Of a stretch of DNA of 62,000 bases, positions 12,617 through 24,300 are shown piece after piece. This stretch comes from Phoronis australis (lineage: Eukaryota; Phoronida; Phoronidae), in NCBI GenBank assembly GCA_002633005.1, contig NMRA01000046.1, positions 1,141,126 to 1,203,125 of the forward strand, written 5' to 3'. How positions within the stretch are numbered: position 1 is the stretch's first letter; every line of letters begins with the position of its first letter. Made by a program: the position numbers and the translations under genes. Below the pieces are notes generated by a model. That model had not been told where the DNA came from, made no database searches, and was given only the letters and a program-made list of their open reading frames with translations.

Positions 12617-13060
12617 TCAGATGGCTGTCGCGTGAGGTGGAGCACGTAATACCTGGGACAGTCGTGCTGTGAGTCGTGGGTATTGGTTTACGGGTTGGCC
12701 ATAAGTGTATGTAGATCCGTCGGCCAATGTGATAACCTTACGAGCAGGTCGTACTGAAATGTCGCTGTAAGTCATAAATGGGGTTGCTGCCAAGACGTCT
12801 ACCTCAAGAGACTTGATAACAAGACCGTGAAAAACGAAGGAATGCTTGTCACGTGTGAAGACAAGTCGAGTTTCCCCCACAACCTGTACAGTAGATGTAC
12901 CATCGGCCTGGAAGGCGGTTTGGGAATTTTTACGAACTTTCGCGCCCAACGAACGCCGGTGCACACGATGCGCTCATAATCATGTTTCCTGTGGCACCAC
13001 AAACAAATGTCAAACGCACGGGGGTTTGACCAACAAATGTGTCGAAATAAGGACACTGGA
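12617..13060 (-). pseudogene. Protease-like region of the LTR element
   Basis: Segments such as VVGETRLVF and LVIKSLEVDVLAATPFM, then VRPARKVITLADGSTYTYG, resemble the retropepsin region upstream of RT. No clean DSG/DTG active site is readable, and the frame is broken. Confidence 0.5.
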
Positions 13061-13618
13061 CTATGTGGACGCGAAGTCAGGGCAGAACTGCCCGCAAAAT
13101 ATAGTGTCTTGAGCGAAGTCCTCCTCGGTGGCCTCGTCAACGTCGGTGAACCGGGCCTTGAGAAAGGCGCGCTTGTCGTCAGGTGGGAGGAAGAGGCACC
13201 GAAACAAGAAGTGATCTGAGGAAGTGCGGCGGGCGGTGGTGCATAAGACGCACGACGGGGTTCTACGGCGGCGAGGGGGGGGGGTTGTCTTCGAGCTGGT
13301 TATGCGCATGGAGCGAGTGTCCTCGATGCACCTAAGCTCATCAAGTAGTGAGTTCATAGCTTGAGAAATTTCAGTCTTGATGGAGGCAAGGGACTTTTTT
13401 GCGCAACATATCGTTGGGGTGTCATCGGGGTCGTCGGTCAGACCACGCAGTGGAGCAGCGGTTGTCTTTTTTAGCCAACTAACGCTGTCGACAAGAAATG
13501 GCGCAAAGTGAGGCTCCAAGGAAAGGATGTATAATAAATTCTGCCTCCAGCTATCAAATGAAGTAATGGTCTCATTTTTAGTGAGCGGCCACTGTTTTGG
13601 AGCTCGGGTTGTAGCCAT
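13061..13618 (-). pseudogene. Retrotransposon gag-like ORF
   Basis: Starts MATTRAPKQWPLTKNET with FDSWRQNLLYILSLEPHF, a gag start style common in invertebrate LTR elements. It keeps its frame for about 185 codons, then shifts. The protein would form the particle core; here it is truncated. Confidence 0.65.
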
Positions 13619-13630
13619 GTCACTGCCACC

Positions 13631-13754
13631 ACGCCAGATAAACTAGAAAAAGTGTTGTAAGTTTAACAAGTTTAATTCGCAGCCGACAACACAACGAGGT
13701 CGAACCGGAAAGGCTCTCCCCAAACACAGTCGTACGAATAACAATGCAATGGCG
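13631..13754 (-). repeat. LTR, right copy (5' LTR of the minus-strand element)
   Basis: Same sequence as the left LTR with scattered substitutions. It abuts the gag start codon region (13618) across 12 bp, where a primer-binding site would be expected. Confidence 0.75.
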
Positions 13755-14371
13755 ATAATAGTTTATGAAATATAAAAAAAGAGGGACTTGTCCAGAGGCT
13801 CTCACTTATAAACTTAACTCTGATTTCGGAAAAAGCGTCGCAAACTAACAAAAAGTGATATTCACACAATTCCTCGAGCAAATGTACACACTCTGCCTTT
13901 ATATATCACATTTACGTGACGACCAGCTTGTACTGCCAGTCTGTGGTTTGCACATCGAAAACATGTAAAACTTTGCACGAACACTCTTGGAAGATTTTCA
14001 ATTTCTAAACAGTTTTCATATTTAAATGCAACCTTAATTTTTTGTAATGGTTTAACTTAGAATTGGAATCAACATCGGGCTGCCATCTTTGCAAGGCACA
14101 GTCCTTAACCCGTTGCGAAAAAATATTTACAAACTAATTTTGACGGGCGACTCCTTGGTTTATCCAAAAATCATAGAAACCATACATTGACAATAAATAG
14201 AGGACTGAGGTTGCCCAATTATACATATGTCTACCATTTTCATCTAGTCTGTACAACATGTTGTAAGCGCCCTTGGATAACGTTCCTGTGGCATATTCAA
14301 AATTTTAAACCAGTAGTTAATACAGCTAACAAAGTATCTCGTAAACATAGGGTATCTGCCAAATTCACCCA

Positions 14372-15340
14372 TTACTGCAGCGTTAGAGCAAGAACTGCTA
14401 AGTCCCAGGGTCCATTTACAAAGTTTAAAATGAATTTTTTCAAAACACTCGTATCAAATAACTGAAAGGCACGTGATGCAGCTTTATTTGCTTGACAAGA
14501 AAGAGTTTTTGTCGCTTTCGACCATGACAATTTAGGTGTGATAAAAACACCAAGATATTTATGAGATACAGCATCAACTTGCTGCTTGTTAAAAAACATT
14601 TCTCATAGTGTCTTAAGGGACCTCCATTTCTAAATACAATTATTGTGGTTTTCTTTAAATTCACAGCCATACCCCATGAATCACAATAATCATTGAGATA
14701 ATTCCACATACGTTGCAAGTTTGACACTGTTAGAGAGAACAAAACCATGTCACCTGCATATAATAGTGAATTAATATTTGTAGCATGTTCATCTAAGTAG
14801 ATGCTATTTATATCACAACGTGAATTTAGTTTTTCTAAAAACTCATTGAGATACAAAACAAATAGTAGAGGGCTTATCATACAGCCTTGTCGAGTACCAA
14901 TAGTGTAATTAAATAAGTCTGTTAAACCATCACGTGTTTTAACACATGATCTCAACTTGCTATACATTGATCACAGAATTGATAACACATTACCATGAAC
15001 ATTAATTTGCATAAGTTTATGAAAAAGTAAAATATGTAGTTCTCGATCAAAAGGTTTTGAAAAGTCAATAAATGCACAATACAATCTGCCAAACTTTTTG
15101 CTTCTGTGTTTCTGACATATCGCATACAAAGAAAATATATGATCCATTGTTGCGTAACCTTTGCGGAACCCTGCATGGACTCAAAAAGTTGACCATTACT
15201 TTCTGCCCAGTTGTACAATCGGTTGTTCAGTATTCTGGTAAATAGCTTCCCAACAGCCGAAAAATACCTCTATAATTATTCTCATCGTCCACGTTTCCTT
15301 GTTTAAACAACGGAATTAACATCGCATCACACCAAGCCTG
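14372..15340 (-). pseudogene. LINE reverse transcriptase fragment
   Basis: Minus-strand reading gives AFIDFSKPFDRE, then TRQGCMISPLLFVLYLNEF, then LLYAGDMVLFS in place of the YADD box, then GGPLRHYEK and KYLGVFITPKLSWSKA. These are the fingers, palm and connection regions of an animal non-LTR RT. The active-site aspartate pair is broken (YAGD) and frames shift several times. Confidence 0.8.
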
Positions 15341-15368
15341 GGGATAGGAACCTGACTGGAAAATTACG

Positions 15369-15577
15369 TCCAAGCTTTGCTTGACTGGCGAAACACACCA
15401 ACTGAAGGTATGTCCACGAGCCCCGCTGAACGTCTCATGGGACGAAGATGTCGCACCTTGTTGAAAGATCGCCTACTGGTGCAACGACACCCCAAGGAAG
15501 GTGACATTCGAGATCTAAAAGGACGCAAGGAGCGACAGCGTTTCTACTGCGATAAAGGCGTAGTTCAGAGACTTTAG
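15369..15577 (+). pseudogene. Gypsy integrase C-terminal continuation
   Basis: QALLDWRNTPTEGMSTSPAE and MGRRCRTLL are a typical gypsy integrase block that belongs directly after the RLFKK segment ending near 10100. This proves that the intervening 5.3 kb was inserted later. It ends at a stop at 15575-15577. Confidence 0.8.
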
Positions 15578-15604
15578 ATAAGCTTTCAGTTCAGAAAGGA
15601 AGGA

Positions 15605-15797
15605 TGTGACGTGATGTTCGATTACGCGTTTTATTCGGAGTTTTGGACTTAAGTTGTAATGATAGTTTAGTGACCAGATTTATTTCCTGTTGTCATCCAC
15701 TTCCTGTCTAAGACCATGAGGTCATGATATGATAAAGTGACGTTTTATCTACGAGTTAACTGCAATTCGTTATACCCAGCCCCTAATCGGGTGCGCG
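15605..15797 (+). repeat. Possible 3' LTR start of the gypsy element
   Basis: Follows a purine-rich tract and starts TGTGACGTGATG. The right boundary is undefined because no second copy is present. Confidence 0.35.
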
Positions 15798-16224
15798 CCG
15801 CCCATACCCATGGGCGGGGCAGCACTGAACTTAAGTGGGGGCTATAGCCCCCAACCCCCAATGGGGCGTCAACCATGTGGGACTGGGAATAATGCATGCG
15901 CACACCCAGCCTGACTTAGGGAGCTGATAATGACGTCTGTAACCGGATTCAGGTCCGCGGTGCCGGACGACTAGCAACTAAGCTAAAATTCCGGTAGTCA
16001 AGACGGCTTTTCACGATCGTAGCCTACGCCAGATGTCCGGTACCGGATGCCTAGCAGGCCACGCCGAGAGTCAATCTGATGCACTGCCCGTCCGGTACCG
16101 GACGACCAGCAACGTAAGTCCGGTACCGGACGGGTAGTCAAGATCGGGAGCCTTTGTTAAACGTCCGGTTGGATGCCGGCCTAGCCATGAGAGTCCGATG
16201 CACTGCCCGAGCGTCCGGTACCGG
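15798..16224. repeat. GC-rich cluster of perfect palindromes
   Basis: Contains CCGCCCAT/ATGGGCGG arms with a 4-nt loop (15798-15817), an 18-bp perfect palindrome TGGGGGCTATAGCCCCCA (15836-15853), and four CCGGTACCGG cores. The best of these is the 16-bp CGTCCGGTACCGGACG at 16089-16104; others are at 16036, 16118 and 16215. Degenerate versions sit at 15955 and 16165. Most cores are followed by a CTAGC/CCAGC-type trailer, so the cluster is a short degenerate tandem series. Confidence 0.8.
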
Positions 16225-16291
16225 TATCAAAGGGCCAGTAACTAAAAATAATTTTTCTCAAAAACAAAAAAAAAATTGGGAACACATCTAA

Positions 16292-16528
16292 GAACTTGAA
16301 GTACCTCAAATTTCACAATTTGAAAGGTACAAAGACAGCATTATTCCTTATCTGGCTACAATGAGTGATGGTGCAGTGCAAATGCCACTACAGGATATAC
16401 GCAAGCGAGTTCTCTACTACGGCATTGTTGCTGCTTATATCATGATTCCCACAAAAGCAATACCGAGGAAATCAGGAAAACGAGTACCCAAGTCATCAAC
16501 TATTAAAAATCAAGCTCGAGCAAGGTAA
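16292..16528 (+). other. Short unrecognised open frame
   Basis: Frame open for 78 codons after a TAA, with an internal ATG at 16361. It reads YKDSIIPYLATMSDGAVQMP and later KAIPRKSGKRVPK. The amino-acid mix looks coding rather than random, and AG|GTAACA at its end could be a splice donor. It could be an orphan exon or part of an unknown repeat. Confidence 0.25.
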
Positions 16529-16529
16529 C

Positions 16530-17690
16530 ATCTCGGTTGGCCCCTCTTTGATGCCTCCTTCCATTTAAATTCTAGTTATGAAGAAACAATTCGAGGTGGA
16601 GGGTAAACCCGGATGTACTTCTCCCGACTCGCAGTCAATGACGTGTACGGGATGTGCCGCTAAGACCGATGGGCTAATCGAGGTATTGATCATTCTAGCT
16701 TTTTTGAACGTTAGGAAACCCAGTTTACTCAGTGGTACATGAACACCAAGAGAGTCGAGTGTCCTCAGGGGCCGTGTTACAAGCAAATGAGGTAGTTATA
16801 ATGTATCGCAGAAACTTTTAACTAGCTACCAAGAAATTCATGTTCCTTGTTACTGAATTCACCATGCAAAGGCAATTACAATGCAAAGTAAGTTATAATG
16901 AATGTGCTTTTCAAAACGAACAATTTCAACGATAGTCTACAATCATAGGTTTGTGGAGGAGTTATAAACCTTCGTTGCATACAAAGAAAACTAATTAGTA
17001 GAGCCAATGAAGTAATAACGAGCTGCCACTTCTTTCGAAATCCTGAAATAAACTCCAATTTGACTAAGGAACAATTTGAGACCAATTACTATTTTTAATA
17101 GAAATCGAATAGTTATCTCTTTAAAGTTCTCGATTCCTCGTTTTTGACCACTTTTGAATTGCAGTTTGCATCGAGTTTTGATTTTTTAACGAACACGTCC
17201 ATTTTTAAGCGGCAAAGGTAGGCGACCAGGTCTTCCGATCAAGGCTAAATAACTACCGATTCTGCAGCCCATTCATGATCCTCTATAATACATGCATATA
17301 GTGATAACACTGCAAAAGCCAAGGACCAGCAACTGCCAGCCAGACCAGGAATGGATGCGGTACAAGGGACCCCAGGAAGGCCAAGGAAGAAAAAGCGGCC
17401 TTGAAATATTGTTGAGCTTGACATGGATGTAAATGTCATTACATATCCAAAAACGCACTAGTTGGTTTTGGTTTTCAATACAGTTTGTTCTAAAATTGCC
17501 ACAGCCAAAGCATTCCACATTTCATCTTGGTTCCATCGCCTTGGTACCCAAGCTAGAAACACGCTCACACTAACCCCGTCCAGGGGAGAACCCTCTGAAG
17601 CAACGCCCACCCAATCCAGAACAACTAATCTGCTTGCCAGTAGCTGACATACAGACTATAAAAGCCAAAACAATATTAAAAAGCATCTAA
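16530..17690. other. No gene recognised
   Basis: Only short unrelated open frames. This is the space between the transposon nest and the 3' UTR of the capping-enzyme gene. Confidence 0.4.
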
Positions 17691-17693
17691 TTG

Positions 17694-17729
17694 TTTATTT
17701 ACACAATATATACAAAGAAACCATTTATT
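17694..17729 (-). promoter_or_regulatory. Distal candidate polyadenylation signals of RNGTT
   Basis: TTTATT on the plus strand (AATAAA on the minus) at 17694-17699 and 17724-17729, about 460-490 nt after the RNGTT stop codon. Confidence 0.45.
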
Positions 17730-18141
17730 ATACAAAAGGGAAGAAAAGAACATATGTGTGGTCTAAGCCTTAGAAGTCGCACTTATGTTAAGAATTTAAT
17801 ACCATTTCACATCTTCTTTTAACTTAAAAGTTAGACTCAAAAGTCACAAAATTGATTCTTATGGATGCAACTAATCAACTTTGTGTGAAAGGAGCTCACA
17901 TTTGATTTAGATAATTTGCCCTCATCAAAACTGGTCTCAACATCCCAACTCAGAAATGATCCCTATACTGTAATCCTCTATTGTTTAACAAGATGCTCAA
18001 CACTTAAATTTAAAATGACCAGTTTTTCTCAAGTAATAACAGACTGACAGTTCTTCCCAAGTTCCAAAGACACTTATTGAAACGAGCAAGTGGTCTAAAG
18101 CCATAAAAGCCATCTTTCACTGAAGTTGGGTTTAGGGCAGC

Positions 18142-18147
18142 TTTATT
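18142..18147 (-). promoter_or_regulatory. Proximal candidate polyadenylation signal of RNGTT
   Basis: AATAAA on the minus strand 39 nt after the stop codon. Use of this rather than the distal signals cannot be told from sequence. Confidence 0.4.
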
Positions 18148-18185
18148 AACTGGGCATCTTATTTTTGACTGTCACATTTCGTAAT

Positions 18186-18322
18186 TCAGATTGTGGGAGG
18201 AGGCATCAACTCCCGGTCATTCTTTGGTTGTGATGTTGTAGCTGCTCTTTTGTTCTTTGACTTCTCTATACATTGAAATAAGATGTCCTTTGTAACTGGT
18301 TTCTGTATGCTGTTACAAACAC
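18186..18322 (-). CDS. RNGTT: RNGTT terminal exon
   Basis: Encodes [20 protein letters not shown] and ends [10 protein letters not shown] then TGA (18188-18186). The PVTK.ILF.CI helix and a PPP-rich end fit the family C terminus. Acceptor TTTTCTAG. Confidence 0.96.
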
Positions 18323-21300
18323 CTAGAAAACAAAGATATTACACTTTAAAGTAGATGCGGAGTTGAAGCTGCAACGGTTCCATAGACAATGCTGTTGTAA
18401 GAAAAGAGACTGAGATCACCACTGCACACCATCAAAAGCTTAAGGAATTTCCCCACACAGGCAATTAAGAACTAAACTACTATACACAGCAACGGAAATT
18501 GCTTTCGCATTATATCCAGGTTCTCATTCACTTCTTTGCATACTATCATTCACAAGTAAGACTGAGCTCAGATGAGTAGGGGACACCTTTGTGATATGCT
18601 CGATAGACAGCCAGTAGAGCCAGGATTCGAACCCACGTCTCCCAAACAGGAGTGCAGAGCTCAAACCTCTAAGACACACTGTCTACTCCTCCTCACTACT
18701 ATAGTGATAAAACGCATTCAAGGAAATCCCGTCAACAAGACCTAAATTAATATTTGATACCACATCAGATATTGTAGCGTTAATTGGACGTCATTTGTAC
18801 GTAATAGATAATTTAATGTTAAGGACATCAGGTAATGTCTTCCTGATGACCTTTGCTGAATGGTGATTTAAAAAACTTTTGGACTTAATGCCTCCTCTCT
18901 GCTTAAAACATAACAGAAAAATATAATCCCAATTCTCACGATCAAATGATATGCAACATTATTTAAAACATACCCATAGCAGTATCATAAGCATTTGGAA
19001 ACGATTTGTCTGTCCGTTCTCTCATGAACTTCCATTGATTGCAACTAGGATCCCAATGACATTCTATGATTTTGTTGTCATATTCCTTTAATTCTTTGGT
19101 GAGCTACAAGCCAAATCCATAGAAATACAGGTTAAAACAAAACAAGGAAATGGCTCACATGCTCATGGTAAGGTATATAATGTCAACAAAATTAATAGGA
19201 ATAATATAAACATCTCATGAACATGCAATATAAACTGAATTATCTAACAGGTGTTGCCTTGTTAACAAGTCAAGGAAGACTTCCTTACTGGTTACAGTGA
19301 AGAAATGTAAAAGGTCCCTTTTACTCAATACGGCATACAGTAGGGCCGATTGTACGGAAAAGAAATTGATGGAAAAGCAATTGATAGATCACATAGTGAA
19401 AAGATAAAGAACGCATTTTCCACTGAAGACAAGACAAAAGGGTGTGTAGAAATAAGATCACCTTTATTTCTGAGAATGGTGTTGCCAAACTTCCAACATA
19501 CAAGTAGCCCTTGGTTTGAGGAAGCATTCTGAAAATGGACAAGAGATGGTATTCATATGAACTGTTTTATTTACTCTCTACAGCTTGAGCAATCAAATCA
19601 CGTTTATTTTTGGCCAAACCATGATTACGAACTTTAAAATCAGTGCTTATGTAAGCACAGACAATTGAATTAGTTTTTTGATGTATTAATTCACCATCAG
19701 AAAGACTTGCTATACACATCAGTGTATAGAGAACCCACTTTCTCAGATATGTACCTCAAGTGGGATAGTTTTGTTCTCAAAAAGCACAAAACTGGTCTAG
19801 TCGATGGTCTGATTAATGGGGCCTTTAAAGTTTGACTTTTTTAACTGTGAACTTGAGTTTTAAACAATCTCTTGATTCAAAATGGATATCCAAAAACACT
19901 TATATAATCTTGCATTGACGGGTTTTACGAAACCACCCTAAGACACCTGCTGATGTTTGTTATGGTCCTGAATTAAAGAAAGTATTTCTTAATCTTCCCT
20001 GGGTAACAGTAGTTGTGTGGTTGACAGACAGGCTAAGAGCATGCTTAGAGCTATTGTTCCATGTTTGAAACTTGTAACAATCTTTGAACCTGTAAACAGA
20101 CTTTTGTCATTGTCTAGGCTCAAAACACCACTGGGTAATTCTCAAAAGTGTCATGCTGTGTACCGCCTCAACTATAAGGAATGTGAACAGTTTTACATTG
20201 AAATGACCAACAAGATTCTCAGCGTCAGAGACAAAGAACGTTGTAAGGACACACACCATGCTGTTCTTAATCATTCATTCACCACTGGTCACAGGATAGA
20301 TTACTACAGTGTTCAGATCTTCAACAAGGACATCTGACTAGACTTAGAGCAGAGGACACTTCTTCAGTGTGGGGGCATTCATATGATCAGGGACCTACAT
20401 GATTTACGTCAATACTGGCATTTCTGCAGGAAGGTCCCAGCTTTGCAAGCGGCACCTGGTGAATTTCGAGTACCGCGTAGGAGCCATTCATAGATGTCTA
20501 ATCTAGAATCAGCACAAGTAATGTCATCGTATTGTGTAGAGAGTGCAGAGCACTGACAGTCACCTTTATTCCCAGGGCTCAGACAAAAGTATATGGTCTT
20601 AAAAAGTAAATACAGTTCGGATTTATGCTATTCAGATCCAAACCACTATCATGAATCATTCATTCTGAATAACTGGTAGAAATATTAATTGGTGCACCTG
20701 AGGTATATTTATATTGTAAAACAAAGCAGTTTTCAAATTTTCTCCAAACCTTTGAGGTTGACGAGGGTTCCAAAGCATTATTTTATTTTAGAGAGCTGGA
20801 TAGGAACAACATTGACATCTGTGAAAACCAGCTACAGTATCTAAATAAAATGTAACATGTGGCAAGCGTTAGCAAAAATCAACATATCCACTTTATTCAT
20901 AGGAATGAAGAGTGGTGCAATTTCACTATGGGTTGGTGAGTACGTTTAATGAGTATTTAAGGAAAAGTAAGGATTAATTAGTATGACCTACCCTGGTTTG
21001 TTTTCTTTGACAATTTTTAACCTGAAGTCGACTGAATTGAGACTTGGAGGTTTCCACTTGAGTACATCTGGACAACGCCCTGTCTTGTACGCCTAAAGTA
21101 GGAGAGTTACAAGAGACAAAAATACAACAAAACTCCAATCCAAGTTATTCACCTAAGATGACCACATTGGCAGATGCAATTCGCATACTTGGTGACAAAA
21201 CCCTTTGGAGAAGGGCCAACATGCTAAAGATTAATGCCAAAGAAAGTTAATTTGTTTTATCAACAGAAGTTTATATACAGGACTACTTGATGCTACTGCA

Positions 21301-24300
21301 ACAGCAATTACAACGAGTATCAAATGTCATGTTTCAACAACACAGATTATTTCTCAACTGAATCTTTCAACACATGATACATTGGGCGACTATAATTGGA
21401 TGACAACTGTTGTAATGTGAGATGTTGAGCAAGACCTCCCACAAGACTGTGCTGGCACTCCTTATAACACAGGCTTGGCATTAACACCATTCTACTTATA
21501 TTTGTTCTGAATCTTCAATGCAGGAGTCCAGGAAGTAACCTTGGAGGTGTAACATTATTAACACTGACAATTATAATAACAGATCAAACTTTTGCATTAG
21601 AAACTTAATAACGTGACTTTTACGACTATGAATACAACTGAAAACTCACGTCTTTTCCAGGTTGGAAAATTAACCCATCAGTTTCATGACTGACTTGATC
21701 AGCAAATCGTCCATGCAGTAACTGTGAAAAAATCATAAACAACTTGCTTTCAACATACATTGACAATAAGTAAACATACAACAATAAGAATGAAAGTACG
21801 ATGTTAGCCATCAAGAATAAAAAATTATAAGTGAAAACATTTTAAGATTATATTGAACTCTACAAAAATGCCCAAATTTGGCGAACTGCAGAATATCATA
21901 ACTCAGAAACAGCTGATCCGGTTCTTAGGAAACTATCAGATACTATGCTTTATGCACGTTAGGAAGTGTTTTTAAAGGTAATTACACATAAAGGGCTATC
22001 AAATAGTAGGACTTGATTGTTTTGAAAAAAATTCATGTTGCATAAAATGAAAACAAAATCAAAACTTAGAATACTCTACTATCATTTTCGAGATTTCATC
22101 TTGACTATCTTTATCAAACGAAATTTGGTGGTCAATATTGATTTCTAAGAATGTACATTTTTTATTAAATTTTACTACAAAAACTAGGTCACATGAATCA
22201 ATTAATGACAGATGAAGTCAAAATAAAATTCCACAGGCTTTCTACTTTTACCACATACACACTTTTACTGAGTTAAAATCAACACTTTTGCAGATATTTG
22301 GCTGAATGCAGACTTGTCGACAAGGTCCTTCATAACCCTAACAAGACAACAATACTAGAATTAGGAATAAGCAGATTTCTTTCTGTCTTCAAAAAGTCGG
22401 CCAAATGTAGATAACTGTAACTTGCTTACTCTGCTACACATCAACCAAACTGACAGTAAATCAGTGATAAACAAAGATGTATCTAGAAAATGACACTGGT
22501 CCTACACCAAACCATCATGTGCCATCTGTTGATGTCAAAAAGAATCAAACTTTAAAGAGTTCACACCATGCATTTTTTATGCCAAATAGTCACGATTTTT
22601 TAATTTTGAAGAAAAGTTAGTTATTTCGAAATTTCCCGCCAAATGATGTAATGGGCGGAAGACATTTGGTCACTTGACAATCAATTGTAGTGACAGAACA
22701 CAATAGATCAGAAGACGAGGACAATTTTGAGCGAGAACTGGACAATTATTATGCAGACAGAGAGAAGAGTGGATGCGAGCATCACACTCAAGTACTTGAA
22801 GAATCAGACAATGAATTTGACTTTATACTTAGTGAACTTTCGTTGGCTTTGAGGCCGTATGAACTTGACCCACTTAAACGAGAAATGCTAAAGACATATG
22901 TGAGCCACAACCAACTGAACCAAGGGGTGGTCAATATTCACAAAATAGACACTTGATAATGATTGACAAAGGCCACAGTACACCTGGGTCACTCGCATTC
23001 ACTATTGCCATGATGGAATGAGCAGTCTAAACACAATGTTGTAGCACTCAATCTTTGGATGGGTTTAAGAGCCTGGCATTACTAGCCCTAGAATGATTCC
23101 TTGACATGTGCCCCAACAAAGTGTGGCTTTCGACTGAATCGCATGTTCCAAACTGACATTCCATAATCTAGTGTGGTGCACAAACTGATATAGACCGGTA
23201 GCCCAGAGCACTTAGCATAGATGAACGAGGTACCAACATCTGATCACGGGAGCATTTAGAGTCCACCTCAGTATGTACAGAAATGAACGTCTGCCGTTGT
23301 CTGCACTCTGGGTGTGACCCCTGGGGGCCTTACAAAGGGCCCAAAAATGAGCTAGACTAGATATTCGAGGTACCAACCAAAACTGATTTAAAATGAACAA
23401 TAGCACCGCACTGAACACCGAATGACCCATGACAGACAAATCTCTTAAGATGCATTAATAAAATTCTTCTTGAGACACAAGGTCACGGTGACTTCGACAA
23501 AAGTGACAGGCCGGTGGTAGGCCTACTTTTCGGAGCATAAAATGACTGTTAAGATCTCGCCTACTTGTTAAGCCTGGTCATCAAGCAATGCTAAAATGTC
23601 AGTTCACGTCTTTCTGTTATACAACACAATTTCACGTCAGAATATTTTGCGATTGGGCGCGGGTGTTGACACGGGGATCCGATGTCTCCATATCTCTACA
23701 TACTGTGCGCAGAGATCATGGCAATTATGGTCCATCAGAATTCGAAAATTAAAGGCATTTGTATTGGGAGCAGATCTCATAAAATAATGCAGTATGCCGA
23801 TGATACAGTCTTAACTCTTAATGGGTCTAGCGACTCTCTGAATGAAACCCTGAATCTTTTAGACCAATTTTCAAGTTCTCTGGACTAAAACCTAATTTAG
23901 AAAAAACAGAATGTGTGGATAGGGTCTATGAAATACAGTGAGGTTATGCCCTGAGAGAGAGCTACTTTGGAGAAAAAAATACTTCACCACACTTGGTATT
24001 AAATTTAGTCTTGAGCTGTCTGAAATAACCACATTAAATTATGAAGAAAAGATCAGTGAAATTGAAGGTGGTCTCAGGACATGGGCCAAAAGAATCTTGA
24101 CTCCCCTGGGAAAAATAACTGTAATTAAATCATTTATGATTTCCAAGCTAACTCATTTGTTTATTGCATTACCTTCCCCGTTACAGGAAACGATTCAAAG
24201 ACTAGAAAAACTTTTCTATAATTTTGTATGGGATGGTAAAAACGATAAAATCGGTCGAACTACGTTAATTCAAAATTTCACGCATGGAGGCTGTAAAATG

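Larger units (their letters stand above)
10274..13960 (-). mobile_element. LTR retrotransposon on the minus strand, internally deleted
   Basis: Direct repeats of about 123 bp at 10274-10396 and 13631-13754 bracket gag (13061-13618), a protease-like stretch, RT (11483-12088) and an integrase tail (10750-11480). The order on the minus strand is gag, protease, RT, integrase, as in Ty3/gypsy-type elements. The right LTR probably continues beyond 13754, but the two copies diverge there. RNase H and most of the integrase core are missing. It interrupts the LINE and is therefore the youngest layer of the nest. Confidence 0.75.
10105..15367 (-). mobile_element. Non-LTR retrotransposon (LINE) on the minus strand, itself interrupted
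   Basis: A minus-strand LINE sits in the gypsy integrase. The poly-T/CT-rich junction at 10106-10122 is consistent with the A-rich 3' tail of a minus-strand insertion. RT and connection domains occupy 14372-15340. A second LTR element interrupts it between about 10274 and 13960. Its 5' end is at 15367, next to the resumed gypsy frame, so it is 5'-truncated. Confidence 0.65.
7980..15600 (+). mobile_element. Ty3/gypsy retrotransposon remnant, interrupted at about 10100-15368
   Basis: Plus-strand pol order is protease end / reverse transcriptase / RNase H / integrase. The integrase reading stops near 10100 and resumes at 15369 (QALLDWRNTP), where a conserved gypsy integrase block should follow. 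Everything between is later insertions. Downstream is a purine-rich stretch (AGAAAGGAAGGA) followed by TGTGACGTG at 15605, a plausible polypurine tract and 3' LTR start. I did not find a matching 5' LTR, so the left end was lost. Confidence 0.8.

Noticed and set aside
10523-13140. Plus-strand open frames across the LTR element
   Set aside because: Antisense shadows of gag, RT and integrase, which read clearly on the minus strand.
18595-18695. tRNA gene on the minus strand
   Set aside because: Box B is perfect but the acceptor and D arms do not close; better explained as a SINE head.
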